A stretch of 64,000 nucleotides of DNA, taken from NCBI GenBank assembly GCA_045635745.1, contig JAZTWG010000018.1, positions 1 to 64,000 on the forward strand, read 5' to 3'. Within the stretch, counting starts at the first letter, position 1; each line of letters begins with the position of its first letter. The notes under the pieces were generated by a model. That model made no database searches and was not told the DNA's origin. It saw nothing but the letters and a program-made list of their open reading frames with translations. The stretch is from SIG78 sp045635745 (GTDB taxonomy: Bacteria; Verrucomicrobiota; Lentisphaeria; Victivallales; Victivallaceae). The position numbers and the translations under genes were made by a program. Positions 35,078 through 44,284 of this stretch are shown here, one piece after another.

Positions 35078-36076
35078 TCAAAATTCGTTTTTGCCTTCAC
35101 GATTCATGAGTTTTCCCAGCGCTTCAAGCGCGCTGAAATTGTTATGCACCACCGCATAGATCTCGTCGATGATCGGGGTTTGCACATTTACTTTGCGGGC
35201 AAGAGTGTAAGCGCCGATACTGGTCCGCACGCCTTCGGCAACAACCATGTTCATCGACTGGATTATATCATCAAGCGCTCTGCCCTTGCCCAGTTCTTCA
35301 CCCACATAACGGTTGCGGCTGTGCCCGCTGCAGCACGTTACGATCAGATCCCCGATGCCGCTCAAGCCGGCAAAAGTCTGCGCTGAACCGCCCAGAGCTT
35401 CGCCCAGCCGACCGATTTCGGCCACACCGCGGGTCATCAGAGCGGCTTTGGTGTTATCTCCAAGCTTCATACCGTCGATCACACCGGCGGCAATGGCTAT
35501 AACATTTTTCAAAGCACCGCCGAGTTCCACGCCCACGACATCATTGCCGGTGTATACGCGGAAATATTTATTCATAAATGCATTCTGCACTTTTTCCGCA
35601 AGTTTTACATCGTTTGCGGCTGCCACCACCGCCGTGGGGACGCACCGCGCGACTTCTTCAGCATGGCTGGGGCCGGAAAGCACGGCATAAGGTACATCCG
35701 GCAATATTTGAGCAACCATCTGACTGATCCGCAGCCAGGTGGTTTCTTCAATACCTTTGGCCACATTCACCAGCAGCGCATTGCGGCTTGCCGAATAAAC
35801 ATTTTTAAGCTGATCAAGCACACTCCGCAAATATTGTGTGGGGGTTGCCAGCACCAGCAGATCGGCATTCTGCACCGCTTTGGCCATATCCGGCTCAAAA
35901 GCTACGCGGTCGTGAAATTTTATACCTTTGAGAAATTTACGGTTTTCGCGGGTCCGGCTCATTTCCTGCAGATATTCAGGAAACGGCCCCCACATGACCA
36001 CCTCGTGACCATTTTCGGCCAACACCCGGGAAAGAGCACTGCCCCATCCGCCATCGCTTAAAATAACTGTTTTCAT
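35078..36076 (-). CDS. gpsA: Glycerol-3-phosphate dehydrogenase [NAD(P)+]
   Basis: Makes sn-glycerol 3-phosphate for phospholipids. 332 aa, normal for GpsA. Visible motifs: VNVAKGIE, LSGPSHAEEVA, the catalytic lysine region ELGGALKNVIAIAAG and GLSGIGDLIVTC. In the nucleotide-binding loop the usual GxGxWG is SDGGWG, so the first glycine is replaced by serine. Its start is three bases after the stop of the CE15 gene. With mlaEFD upstream it fits a membrane-lipid theme. Confidence 0.93.
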   Translation of the reverse strand: MKTVILSDGGWGSALSRVLAENGHEVVMWGPFPEYLQEMSRTRENRKFLKGIKFHDRVAFEPDMAKAVQNADLLVLATPTQYLRSVLDQLKNVYSASRNALLVNVAKGIEETTWLRISQMVAQILPDVPYAVLSGPSHAEEVARCVPTAVVAAANDVKLAEKVQNAFMNKYFRVYTGNDVVGVELGGALKNVIAIAAGVIDGMKLGDNTKAALMTRGVAEIGRLGEALGGSAQTFAGLSGIGDLIVTCCSGHSRNRYVGEELGKGRALDDIIQSMNMVVAEGVRTSIGAYTLARKVNVQTPIIDEIYAVVHNNFSALEALGKLMNREGKNEF

Positions 36077-36079
36077 GAT

Positions 36080-37399
36080 TCAATTCTTTTTACCGAAAAT
36101 TCTGTCGGCATGGTTAAAATACTGTTCATAATCATACGCAGTCATGCTGTGCCGACCGGTTTTAACGTGATAACCGACCATATCGCCCACCGGCTGATTT
36201 TCCGGCGGCATGACTTCCACGCCCACGCCCTGCATACCATAAAGCTCCCATACCTTGGATGCGGTTTGGGCCGAAATAAATTCTCCTTTGGGATCAGCTG
36301 TTACATCCTTGCTGGAACTGGCCACATAAACTGACCGGGGAGCCGCCAGTGCCAGCAGCTGATGCTGATCAATTGGCAGATCATTTTCCAACCCCGCATA
36401 GCGCGCCATTCTGCCGCAGAACCAGTTGCTCCTGATGCCCCAGAGCATTGTCAGCGTTTCGCCGATATTATGCCGCGAAGGCGCCGCGCCGCCATGCCCG
36501 GAATTGTTGGAAATCACCAATCCGAAGCGTTCATCGTTGGCCCCCGCCCACAGCGAAGCTTTCCCCAACCGGGAGTGTCCAACTACTGCAAATTGCGTAA
36601 ACTCGAGCTGCTCAAGCGCATCGACCATACGGCTGAGCCCCCACGCCCAGCCGCCGATAGCGCTGATGTTGCGCAGCGGTTTGTTCTGCAGTTCCTGCAA
36701 CGATCTTTCGCAATCGCTCCGCAGATCTTCTTCATCGTAGAAGAGAGTGAAAATACTTTTGCGGAAACCATCAAGATTATCCGGAAATATTTCGCCGTAA
36801 CAGGCAGTTGCCACCGCGTAGCCGCGTTTGACCGCATCGCGGACACAAATTTGTTCCAACTGCAAACTTCTGGCGCCATCGGAGGGTTCGCTGGCGTGCC
36901 ATCTGCCGGGAATATACATTGCCGAACGGGTGATGCGCACATCATCTTCTTCGGCCACAGACTGATTGCCTTTGAAGTTCAGCGAAGTGAAAACCGGAGC
37001 ATGCGGATTGCTTTTGGGCACATACAAAAGCATATCAAAATCAAACTCTCTGCCGTTATTCATGCGCGATATTATGCGGTACTCGTAACGGTTCGCCATG
37101 CCGTCGAGTACATCTTTTTTTTCCGCCAGCAGCCGCAGTTCCAATTTATCCGGCGCCGGCGGCATTTCGCCATACATGCAATCTTTGAAATCCTGCAGTA
37201 CTTTACCGCGGATATTCTGCCATTCTTCGAGCGTATCGGGCAATGCGGGCAGCGGCACACGGTTGGCTTTGCTTTCGTCGCGGTTCATGCGCCGGAAAAG
37301 TTCTTCGTGCCAGATATTTGTGCCCTGCTCCCAAGCCAGAACAGCAGCGGGATGATCAGGAGTACGGGGAAGATCATTGTCAAAATTGTGCTGTATCAT
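36080..37399 (-). CDS. CE15-like glucuronoyl esterase (alpha/beta hydrolase), no signal peptide
   Basis: 439 aa. The nucleophile elbow GHSRLGK (Ser276) and a following ISNNSGHGGAAPSR match CE15 4-O-methyl-glucuronoyl methylesterases, and a C-terminal TGRHSMTAYDY supplies the catalytic His. CE15 enzymes cut ester links between glucuronoxylan and lignin and are usually exported; this one begins MIQHNFDNDLP with no signal peptide. It may act on imported uronate esters or have another substrate. It sits between galE and gpsA with gaps of 15 and 3 bp. Confidence 0.8.
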   Translation of the reverse strand: MIQHNFDNDLPRTPDHPAAVLAWEQGTNIWHEELFRRMNRDESKANRVPLPALPDTLEEWQNIRGKVLQDFKDCMYGEMPPAPDKLELRLLAEKKDVLDGMANRYEYRIISRMNNGREFDFDMLLYVPKSNPHAPVFTSLNFKGNQSVAEEDDVRITRSAMYIPGRWHASEPSDGARSLQLEQICVRDAVKRGYAVATACYGEIFPDNLDGFRKSIFTLFYDEEDLRSDCERSLQELQNKPLRNISAIGGWAWGLSRMVDALEQLEFTQFAVVGHSRLGKASLWAGANDERFGLVISNNSGHGGAAPSRHNIGETLTMLWGIRSNWFCGRMARYAGLENDLPIDQHQLLALAAPRSVYVASSSKDVTADPKGEFISAQTASKVWELYGMQGVGVEVMPPENQPVGDMVGYHVKTGRHSMTAYDYEQYFNHADRIFGKKN

Positions 37400-37414
37400 G
37401 AATACCTCGCCTTG

Positions 37415-38395
37415 TTATTTATCCAAATAACCATTGGGGTGTTTCTGAATCCAATCCCATGCGGATTTTATGATCGCACCGGCATCTTCCAACTGCGGCT
37501 GCCAGTTGAGTTCCCGGCGGGCGCGGCGGCTGTCTGCAATCAGACGCGGCGGATCACCGGCACGGCGGGGAGCGATCTCCATCGGGATCGGGTGCCCGGT
37601 GACTTTACGCGCCGCTTCGATGATTTCAAAAACGCTCAAGCCGTTACCTGTACCCAGATTGTAATGGCCGCTTTCCGGAGCATACAGAGCTTTTTCATGC
37701 GCCTGTGCCAAGTCGATAACGTGTATATAGTCGCGGATACAGCTGCCGTCGGGAGTATCGTAATCATTGCCGTAGACCATGATCTTGTCGCGTCTGCCCT
37801 GTGCCACTTGCAGTATTATGGGTATAAGGTGGCTTTCGGGCGAATGATCCTCGCCGAAATTACTGCTTGCACCGGCGGCATTGAAATATCTCAACGTAGT
37901 ATAATCAATATCGTAAATGGCTTTGTACCACGCCAGAACTTTTTCAAAACAAAGTTTGCTCTCGCCGTAGGGATTGATCGGTTTCTGTGGGGCATCTTCA
38001 GCGATCGGCACGCTTTCCGGTTCGCCGAAAGTGGCGGCAGTACTGGAAAAAACTATCCGCTTGACCTTGCCGTATCTGGCGGCTTCGGCCAGATTGACGG
38101 CATTGGCCAGGTTGTTGCGGAAATATTTACCGGGATCGCGCATACTTTCCGCCACCAGCGAAAAAGCAGCAAAATGCATTACTGCATCAAATTTTTCTTT
38201 TTCAAACAGCCGTATCAGGCCATCCTGATCAGCCAGATCCATTTCCACAAAGTTACTCACCCTGGGGTCAACGGCCTGACGGTGCCCGGTAATGAGCGCA
38301 TCCAAAACTGTTACATCATAGCCGCGGTCGAGCATATATTCAGTACATACGCTGCCGATATAACCGGCGCCGCCGGCAATCAAGATCTTTTTCAT
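37415..38395 (-). CDS. galE: UDP-glucose 4-epimerase
   Basis: Interconverts UDP-glucose and UDP-galactose (possibly also the N-acetyl forms). 326-aa short-chain dehydrogenase fold with N-terminal GGAGYIGS, catalytic Ser in FSSTAATFG and YxxxK as NPYGESK. C-terminal sugar-binding motifs (NLGTGNGLSVFE; RRAGDPP) are typical of GalE. The gene follows mlaD after 15 bp. Confidence 0.92.
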   Translation of the reverse strand: MKKILIAGGAGYIGSVCTEYMLDRGYDVTVLDALITGHRQAVDPRVSNFVEMDLADQDGLIRLFEKEKFDAVMHFAAFSLVAESMRDPGKYFRNNLANAVNLAEAARYGKVKRIVFSSTAATFGEPESVPIAEDAPQKPINPYGESKLCFEKVLAWYKAIYDIDYTTLRYFNAAGASSNFGEDHSPESHLIPIILQVAQGRRDKIMVYGNDYDTPDGSCIRDYIHVIDLAQAHEKALYAPESGHYNLGTGNGLSVFEIIEAARKVTGHPIPMEIAPRRAGDPPRLIADSRRARRELNWQPQLEDAGAIIKSAWDWIQKHPNGYLDK

Positions 38396-38410
38396 AATAC
38401 ACCTGCAATA

Positions 38411-39421
38411 TTATTCCGTCAGATTCACCGGAGCGGCGCTGCGTCCGCGCACCAGTGCTCCGGGATCACTTTTCAGTTCTGTAATAAATTCATTGAGATT
38501 GCTCAACACCGAATTCAACTGCTGCATGGTATTGACCGCATCGGTTTTACCATCTTGCAGCGATTCCAACAGATTTTTGCACGATTCCAGAGTACCGGCA
38601 ACCTGCAAATTGAGTTCGCGCACATCAAGTTCGCCCAGTTTTTCATTAAAGTTCCGGGTCAGAAGGTTTATACTTTCCAGATTGCGGTTCACTCCGGAAA
38701 TAAGATTTTTCAATTCATCGCCGGTCAGATTTTCCGCCACACTCCGACTGAGCGACTCCACGTTGCCGGCGATCAATTCCAGCCGGTCAAGCGTATTTTT
38801 GATGGCCGGATCGCTCAAAATCACCCCCAGCGTATTGAGATTTCTACCCAGATCATCGCTGATCTTTTTAATATCGACCTGCGCAATATTGTTCAGCGAG
38901 ACGGCCACCGAGTCGATGATATTGGCAAAGACTCCCGGCACGCTGGCAAAATAAATAACATCCGGATCATTGATTTCCGGCAAAGGAATTTTGCGCTGTT
39001 TATCTTTGGGTATATAATCCATTTCTATATAGCGCATGCCGGTAACTCCGGCCAGATCGAGCCGGCAGCACAGATCGTTTTTCCGTGCCTGAAGACAGAA
39101 TTTTTTCACCTGTTCAAAGCGCGATATATCACCCTTTGCGGGCAGACCGGCAAACACGTTGGGGTCTATACTCATATCGACCCGGATGATCTTTTCCTGC
39201 GGCAGAATGCTGATTCTGTCGACCTGTCCGATGGGTACACCTTTATATTTGACCGCCGAACCTTTGCTCAAACCCTGTACCGATTCAGAAAAAGTGGTAA
39301 CAAAGTAAATGCGCTCGGCAAACTTTTCCGAAAGCCCCAGAAAGAACATCGTCAGTACCAGCAAAACGAATGCTGCCGCCACAAATATACCGGTTATAAA
39401 ATATTTTTTTCGGTCTGCCAT
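38411..39421 (-). CDS. mlaD: MlaD-like MCE-domain lipid-binding protein
   Basis: 336 aa. One N-terminal membrane helix (YFITGIFVAAAFVLLVLTMFFLG) is followed by a single MCE domain (VQGLSKGSAVKYKGVPIGQVDRI), then a long helical, coiled-coil-like C-terminus with repeated leucine patterns. It anchors to the inner membrane and passes phospholipids between ABC transporter and periplasm. It is longer than E. coli MlaD (183 aa) because of the helical tail. Encoded after mlaE and mlaF. mlaB, mlaC and mlaA are not nearby. Confidence 0.85.
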   Translation of the reverse strand: MADRKKYFITGIFVAAAFVLLVLTMFFLGLSEKFAERIYFVTTFSESVQGLSKGSAVKYKGVPIGQVDRISILPQEKIIRVDMSIDPNVFAGLPAKGDISRFEQVKKFCLQARKNDLCCRLDLAGVTGMRYIEMDYIPKDKQRKIPLPEINDPDVIYFASVPGVFANIIDSVAVSLNNIAQVDIKKISDDLGRNLNTLGVILSDPAIKNTLDRLELIAGNVESLSRSVAENLTGDELKNLISGVNRNLESINLLTRNFNEKLGELDVRELNLQVAGTLESCKNLLESLQDGKTDAVNTMQQLNSVLSNLNEFITELKSDPGALVRGRSAAPVNLTE

Positions 39422-39439
39422 TATAAAGCACTCCTGTAT

Positions 39440-40216
39440 TTATTGGTGTTGAGAATTGTAATTCAAACCATCGCGATTGAGAAAATCTTTCACCCATGGC
39501 ACTTGAGCATTTTCGCGCAGCACGCGTGGATCGCCTGCGTCTGCAATAGTGCCGGTATTTTTATCGAGCATGATTATCCGGTCGGCAATGGTAAAAACGC
39601 TGTCAAGTTCATGAGTTACTATCACCACTGTGCGGCCAAATTCATCGCGCATTTTCAGTATCAGCCGGTCAAGCTCCGCAGAAGATACCGGATCAAGCCC
39701 GGCTGAGGGCTCATCGAAAAACAACAACGGCGGATCCAGTGCCAGCGCGCGTGCCAGACCGGCACGTTTTTTCATGCCTCCGGAGATTTCAGACGGATAA
39801 AAACCGGCAAATTTTTCCAGATTCACCCACGACAGTCTTTCCATAACTTTTTCTCTGATCTCCCGGCGGGAGAGCGCAGTGTGCTCTTCCAGCACCAGCG
39901 CCACATTTTCTTCCAGAGTCAGCGATCCGAGCAAAGCGCCCCCCTGATAAGTAACGCCGAAAGTCCGGGCAATTTCTTCCCCGGAAATTCCGGAATCGCC
40001 ATTGATCACTCTCCCGAAGATTTTCACCGTTCCCCGCTGCAGCGGATATATGCCGATAATATGCTTGAGCAGCGTGGATTTACCGCAGCCGGAGCCGCCC
40101 ATAACCGCAAAAATTTCGCCCTGATTTACGGTGAAATTCAAATCATGCAGTACGGTGCGTTCACCGTAGCCGACTGCGGCATTGCAAATTTCAAGTGCGG
40201 GAGTTGCTGTATTCAC
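39440..40216 (-). CDS. mlaF: ABC transporter ATPase, MlaF-type
   Basis: 258-aa ATPase of a phospholipid (Mla-type) importer/exporter. Walker A GGSGCGKST, Q-loop region TYQGGALLGSLT, signature SGGMKKRAGLARAL (the MlaF/Ttg2A variant), Walker B LLFFDEPSAGLDP and the H-loop in VIVTHELDS. Starts three bases after mlaE. Confidence 0.93.
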   Translation of the reverse strand: MNTATPALEICNAAVGYGERTVLHDLNFTVNQGEIFAVMGGSGCGKSTLLKHIIGIYPLQRGTVKIFGRVINGDSGISGEEIARTFGVTYQGGALLGSLTLEENVALVLEEHTALSRREIREKVMERLSWVNLEKFAGFYPSEISGGMKKRAGLARALALDPPLLFFDEPSAGLDPVSSAELDRLILKMRDEFGRTVVIVTHELDSVFTIADRIIMLDKNTGTIADAGDPRVLRENAQVPWVKDFLNRDGLNYNSQHQ

Positions 40217-40219
40217 TTT

Positions 40220-41017
40220 TCAAAACCCCCAGAATGAATAAATGACAGTTATAAGTGTATCGATAATGATCAGAAAGAGTATCGACCTGACCACCGCCCG
40301 GGTCGCAGCGCGCCCCACACCTTGTGAATCCGGCGAACTGCGGAACCCTTCCCAGCAGCCGACCAGAGCGATCATGGCGCCGAAAAACACCCCTTTAAGC
40401 ACTCCCAGCAGAAAAGTCAGCGGGGTAAGAACTTCAGCGGTACGGCTGATATAAGTTTCGGCAGTAAGGCCCAAAAAACCGACCCCGACCGCCAGACCGC
40501 CGAGCAAACCGGCGATATCGCCGAAAATTATCAGGCAGGGTATGCATATGATCATAGCCAGCAGTTTGGGTACCACCAGAAAACGCACTGGCGATATACC
40601 CATAGTGGTAAGTGCGCTGATCTCTTCTTCGGCTTTCATTGAACCGATTTCAGCAGCAAAACTGCTGCCTGCCCGCCCCGTGGCAATAAGCGCCACCATC
40701 AGCGGACCGAACTCTTTGAGCATGGAAAAACCGGTTAAATCGGCCACAAAGACCTCGGTGCCGAACTTTTGCATCTGGATAGCCGCCTGAAAAGCTATGG
40801 TTATACCCATAAGAAAACAGATCAGAAACACGATCCCCAATGCCGAAGAGCCGCACATATCCATATAGTAAAAAAAGTTTTTCCAGCGCAGTTTGCGGGG
40901 ATTACGCACCAGCAGAGCCACCGAGCAGGCGATTTCGCCCCAGAAGGTCAAAGTCTCTTTCCACGAAGCAATGCTGCGGCAAACACTTTGGCCCAATGTT
41001 GTAAATAAATTTTTCAT
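40220..41017 (-). CDS. mlaE: ABC transporter permease, MlaE-type
   Basis: 265 aa, about five to six membrane segments. The MlaE/DUF140 signature is visible: FEFGPLMVALIATGRAGSS-like sequence (KEFGPLMVALIATGRAGSS) and AEIGSMKAEEEISALTTMG. With MlaF and MlaD it forms the inner-membrane part of a retrograde or anterograde phospholipid transporter that keeps outer-membrane asymmetry. First gene of a seven-gene operon, with a good promoter 45 bp upstream. Confidence 0.92.
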   Translation of the reverse strand: MKNLFTTLGQSVCRSIASWKETLTFWGEIACSVALLVRNPRKLRWKNFFYYMDMCGSSALGIVFLICFLMGITIAFQAAIQMQKFGTEVFVADLTGFSMLKEFGPLMVALIATGRAGSSFAAEIGSMKAEEEISALTTMGISPVRFLVVPKLLAMIICIPCLIIFGDIAGLLGGLAVGVGFLGLTAETYISRTAEVLTPLTFLLGVLKGVFFGAMIALVGCWEGFRSSPDSQGVGRAATRAVVRSILFLIIIDTLITVIYSFWGF

Positions 41018-41061
41018 ACTTTGGAAAAAACGGCTTTTTTTTACGTTTTCAATATCAGCAA

Positions 41062-41090
41062 AAGATAGCTCCGAAACGCGGCAAATGCAA
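41062..41090 (-). promoter_or_regulatory. Sigma-70-type promoter of the mla operon
   Basis: Minus-strand TTGCAT (41090-41085) and TATCTT (41067-41062) are 17 bp apart. The site lies in the 82-bp gap between the DUF4838 gene and mlaE, so mla transcription need not depend on the upstream gene. Confidence 0.55.
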
Positions 41091-41099
41091 ATTTTCCGT

Positions 41100-43316
41100 T
41101 CAAAACTCTACCAGAAAACGGCCGGAAACATTGTTGAAACTGCCGGATGTGGGCTTTTGAGCTCCACTGTTCTGAGCCTGGGCCTTGACCCTGTTTCTCG
41201 TCGGGCGGTGCCGGTAAAGACCGAGACCGAATTTATTTTGTTCGGCAAATTTTCTGACTTCCGCCATCGGTATTTCCACATCCAGCACCCAGCGGCCGCG
41301 TTCCCGTTTGGCTTGGGTGGTTATGGCAAAATCACGGATATTGCGGGAGTTGTTGTCATTGCCGGTAAAAATCACCTGATAAACGCCCAGAGCATTGAGT
41401 CCCACCTGGATACGCGGCGTTGCCTTGCCGTACGGAGCCAGAAAGATCTCCACGGAGTCATCGAGCCAGACATTGCCGGTATGATTGGCGGTTGTTTTCA
41501 GGTGCAATTTGCTGATTTTATTTTCGGAACAGATAAATTGCAGTTTGAGTTTATCGTTCTGCTGCGAAACTTTGACTTGAGTTGGCTGAAAGTCGTTGAA
41601 TACTGCAAACGGTTTGAAATTTATTACCGACTCTTTATTTGAGAGCTTGATCGGATCCTGCCGGGTGGCAATGAGTTTCAGCATATCGTTGTACTCTTTT
41701 TCGGAGGTAATGCCGACAACGGCTTTGCTGGAGGTTTCTTCGAACACAGCAATATCTTTGGAGAGTGCCTGCAAAAAGGCATTGTCCGGATCTTTGGCCA
41801 CTGCTTTATCCAGCAGCTGACGCGGCGTTTTCAAGCGGAAAGTCAGATAACAGTTGGTCAGCGGATTGTCGCGGAAACCGGCTCCTTCAAGCAATTTTTC
41901 CATAGAGTTGTAATATGCCTCCAGCTCTTTGGCGGCTTTGGGCGTGACCAATTCGCAGAATTCGGTAATGAGTTTATCAGTATCCAGCGAACAGTCAAAC
42001 ATGGTGGCACTGTGCACATAGGTATTGAGTGCACTGAAAGTGTAAGGCAGATTGGCTCTGCCTTCGGACATGGTTGCACCCAAGGCAAAACCTTCCATAG
42101 CCTTGAAGTGATCGGCAATGCGATGCGGATTCATAATGGGCAAGCCACGCATTTCCGGCACTCGCGGATAGCAGTAAAGCACCACTTTGGCTCCGGCATC
42201 TTTCCACTGATTGCAGCGCTCCCGCAATATCTTGTAGTCGGGAGCAATGAACTGACCGGAAAGCACTGCTATAACCGTATCGGCGGGCAGTTTTTCGGTT
42301 GCCGGCGGATGGAAGTGAGTGCTTTTGGTCTGCAGATGAAAGATCATGCCGGGATATTTTTTCTTAAGCTCATTGGCAAATTTGCAGAAAAATGCAAAGA
42401 CAAATTCACTGCGGTCACCGGCTGTTACCAGTTTGCCGACCGGCGAATTCACGCATTTATCACATTCGCAGTTCTTGACCGGTGCATCGCAGAAAAAGCG
42501 GATGGAATTGATCTTGGGATCTTTTTTGATTGCCGAATCAATATCTGCAATGATCTGCTTTACTGTATCCGGATGGCTCGGACAGGGAAAATGCCGCGGG
42601 TATTTGGTATTTATCCGCTTGTTGCCGAAAAGGCCGAACATTTCCGGCTTGTCTTTGAATCGCTTGTTCCACTTATTGAGGAAGGCGTAGTAATAATTGC
42701 GGGTCGACCATGCGGGAACCTGACCCAGTCTACGGCGGAAGAAAAGCATGAAATCCTGCCGCGTAATACCTTTGGCAGCATTCTGAAATCCGCGCACCTC
42801 GTAACTGGCCTGCGGTATATCGCTGGCAACAGAAAATTTAATGGCCGGATTTACAGCGTATCGGGCGCCGTTTTTACCGGGCATAAAGAATTTGCTCTGC
42901 AGATATTTTTGTGCAAAGTATTCCACCGCCAGCAACGTGCCGCAGCTTTCACCAAAAGCATAGATGGAGCCGCCGGGGGTATCGAAGCCGGTAAAAAGAA
43001 AATCATTGTCATGCCGGTAGATACCGAATCTGCTCTCTTTGCCGCTTTCAGAATAATCGCCGTTGAATCCGGCTTGCTGCGCGGCTTTGCTCATGCCGAT
43101 AAACATATTTATCCGGTCGGGCGCTTTACCGTTGAGAACTGCCGGAGCGGTAAAACTCCGGCTCAAATGCTCTTTGAGTTCGCCGGCGGCAGATTTTTCA
43201 ATCTCCGTGGGTACATCCGGCAGAATTATACTGAAATTGTGGATTTTGGCAAATTCTGCAGCGCTCAAGCTCATTGCTGCCATCAGCAGCGCAAACCATA
43301 AAAACAGTTTTTTCAT
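41100..43316 (-). CDS. Secreted DUF4838 protein with C-terminal CBM9-like domain
   Basis: 738 aa with a signal peptide (MKKLFLWFALLMAAMSLSA). The N-terminal part resembles the N domain of alpha-glucuronidases (ILPDVPTEIEKSAAGELKEHL). A DUF4838-type barrel follows (about 230-530) with FCDAPVKNCECDKCVNSP and a Cys pair. The last 180 residues are a CBM9-like beta-sandwich (VWLDDSVEIFLAPYGK; RGRWVLDVEIPMAEV). Proteins of this kind are frequent in Lentisphaerota and Planctomycetes and are suspected glycosidases; activity is not proven. ATG 43316 has AGAAAGG upstream. Confidence 0.75.
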   Translation of the reverse strand: MKKLFLWFALLMAAMSLSAAEFAKIHNFSIILPDVPTEIEKSAAGELKEHLSRSFTAPAVLNGKAPDRINMFIGMSKAAQQAGFNGDYSESGKESRFGIYRHDNDFLFTGFDTPGGSIYAFGESCGTLLAVEYFAQKYLQSKFFMPGKNGARYAVNPAIKFSVASDIPQASYEVRGFQNAAKGITRQDFMLFFRRRLGQVPAWSTRNYYYAFLNKWNKRFKDKPEMFGLFGNKRINTKYPRHFPCPSHPDTVKQIIADIDSAIKKDPKINSIRFFCDAPVKNCECDKCVNSPVGKLVTAGDRSEFVFAFFCKFANELKKKYPGMIFHLQTKSTHFHPPATEKLPADTVIAVLSGQFIAPDYKILRERCNQWKDAGAKVVLYCYPRVPEMRGLPIMNPHRIADHFKAMEGFALGATMSEGRANLPYTFSALNTYVHSATMFDCSLDTDKLITEFCELVTPKAAKELEAYYNSMEKLLEGAGFRDNPLTNCYLTFRLKTPRQLLDKAVAKDPDNAFLQALSKDIAVFEETSSKAVVGITSEKEYNDMLKLIATRQDPIKLSNKESVINFKPFAVFNDFQPTQVKVSQQNDKLKLQFICSENKISKLHLKTTANHTGNVWLDDSVEIFLAPYGKATPRIQVGLNALGVYQVIFTGNDNNSRNIRDFAITTQAKRERGRWVLDVEIPMAEVRKFAEQNKFGLGLYRHRPTRNRVKAQAQNSGAQKPTSGSFNNVSGRFLVEF

Positions 43317-43823
43317 AAAATACCTTTCTGTAAAAATTCTATCGATCACCGCATGAAAATACTTTGCGGAGGGCAAGCTGTAACTTGCAAATACGTTGTA
43401 TCGGCATTTTTTTCAATCCGGGAGTGGTTGCTGCCATTGGTCAGAAAACGAATTGAAGTGTGGCTGCTGCGGATATTCTGCAAAAAAATTTCCGCACCCG
43501 ACAGTGGCTGCCGACCGGCAATAGCCATATTGTCCACAGCAAAAATAAGCATTTTGAAGCGTGGACTTTCTACGGAAATATCTGACAGCCAAAAATCTTG
43601 AAAAATCACCTTAAAAAACTCCAAAATGACAATGAAAATCTAATATATATGCATAAAATAAAAAAGTCCAATTTTTTGCTGAAAATAAATATTTAAAAAA
43701 CTGCAAATGAAATTTGCATTTTGCCGGATTGTGTGGAACATTAGCATTGGACAGCGAATCCAAGCTGTTGGCGCAACTTGGAATGCCGCTGCAAAGAGCC
43801 AACCCTTTCAGAAAGGAGAGATT
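43317..43823. other. Gene-poor gap with inverted repeats before hpf
   Basis: About 500 bp between divergent genes. An imperfect 22-bp inverted repeat (CCAAGCTG ... CAACTTGG, 43760-43781) lies 42 bp before the hpf start. It can compete with a second stem, TTGGA with TCCAA (43747-43763). GCAAAT-GAA-ATTTGC (43703-43717) is another palindrome. These could be leader folding or operator sites. A 92-codon minus-strand frame (43346-43624) is possible but unsupported. No promoter is convincing. Confidence 0.3.
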
Positions 43824-44165
43824 ATGCAGATCATCATCAACGGACGTCACTTCGAAGTAACCGAACTGATCAGGAGCAACACCGCCGAAAAAGTTGAAGC
43901 GCTGTTCACCTACTATCCTACTCTGAAAGTCTCAAGCGTGCGGGTAACCATGGAGATCGGCAAAAACCACCAGGCCAAGGTCGGAATCTGTGCTGCAGTC
44001 AAAAAGCAGCCGATGGTTGCGGAAGGTACCGCCCTGGATCTCTACAAGGCTATCGACATAGCGCTGGATCACCTGAAAACCCAGTTGGACAGATATGTGG
44101 ATAAGTACAAGCACCCCGCAATCGCCACCCCTCCGGTGCGTGAAATAGTCAGCGCCGAAGCATAA
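43824..44165 (+). CDS. hpf: Ribosome hibernation promoting factor, short form
   Basis: 113-aa HPF/RaiA-type protein that binds the 30S decoding region in stationary phase. Typical start MQIIINGRHFEVTELIR, the basic central strand region and the C-terminal AIDIALDHLKTQLDRYVDKYK are visible. It lacks the long-form C-terminal dimerisation domain, so 100S formation would need another factor. AAAGGAGAG precedes the ATG. Monocistronic, with its own terminator. Confidence 0.88.
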   Translation: MQIIINGRHFEVTELIRSNTAEKVEALFTYYPTLKVSSVRVTMEIGKNHQAKVGICAAVKKQPMVAEGTALDLYKAIDIALDHLKTQLDRYVDKYKHPAIATPPVREIVSAEA

Positions 44166-44178
44166 ACAAACAACCAGC

Positions 44179-44208
44179 AGCGCCCTCAAAATCGGGGGCG
44201 CTTTTTTA
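44179..44208 (+). terminator. Intrinsic terminator of hpf
   Basis: AGCGCCC (44179-44185) pairs with GGGCGCT-type sequence ending at 44201 and is followed by TTTTTT. It begins 13 bp after the hpf stop. Confidence 0.75.
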
Positions 44209-44284
44209 TTGGCTTTGTACCCTATACATTTTTTTCGGCACCGAGAACGGTTTCAGAAAAATTCTGCCTTTTTCCGGCAGCAGC

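Noticed and set aside
36362..39706. 1114-codon open frame antisense to the CE15 gene, galE, mlaD and the end of mlaF
   Set aside because: It crosses several real genes on the other strand; the product has no family features.
43346..43624. 92-codon minus-strand frame upstream of the DUF4838 gene
   Set aside because: Its start would be TTG without a clear ribosome-binding site, and the product matches nothing recognised. Possible but not supported.
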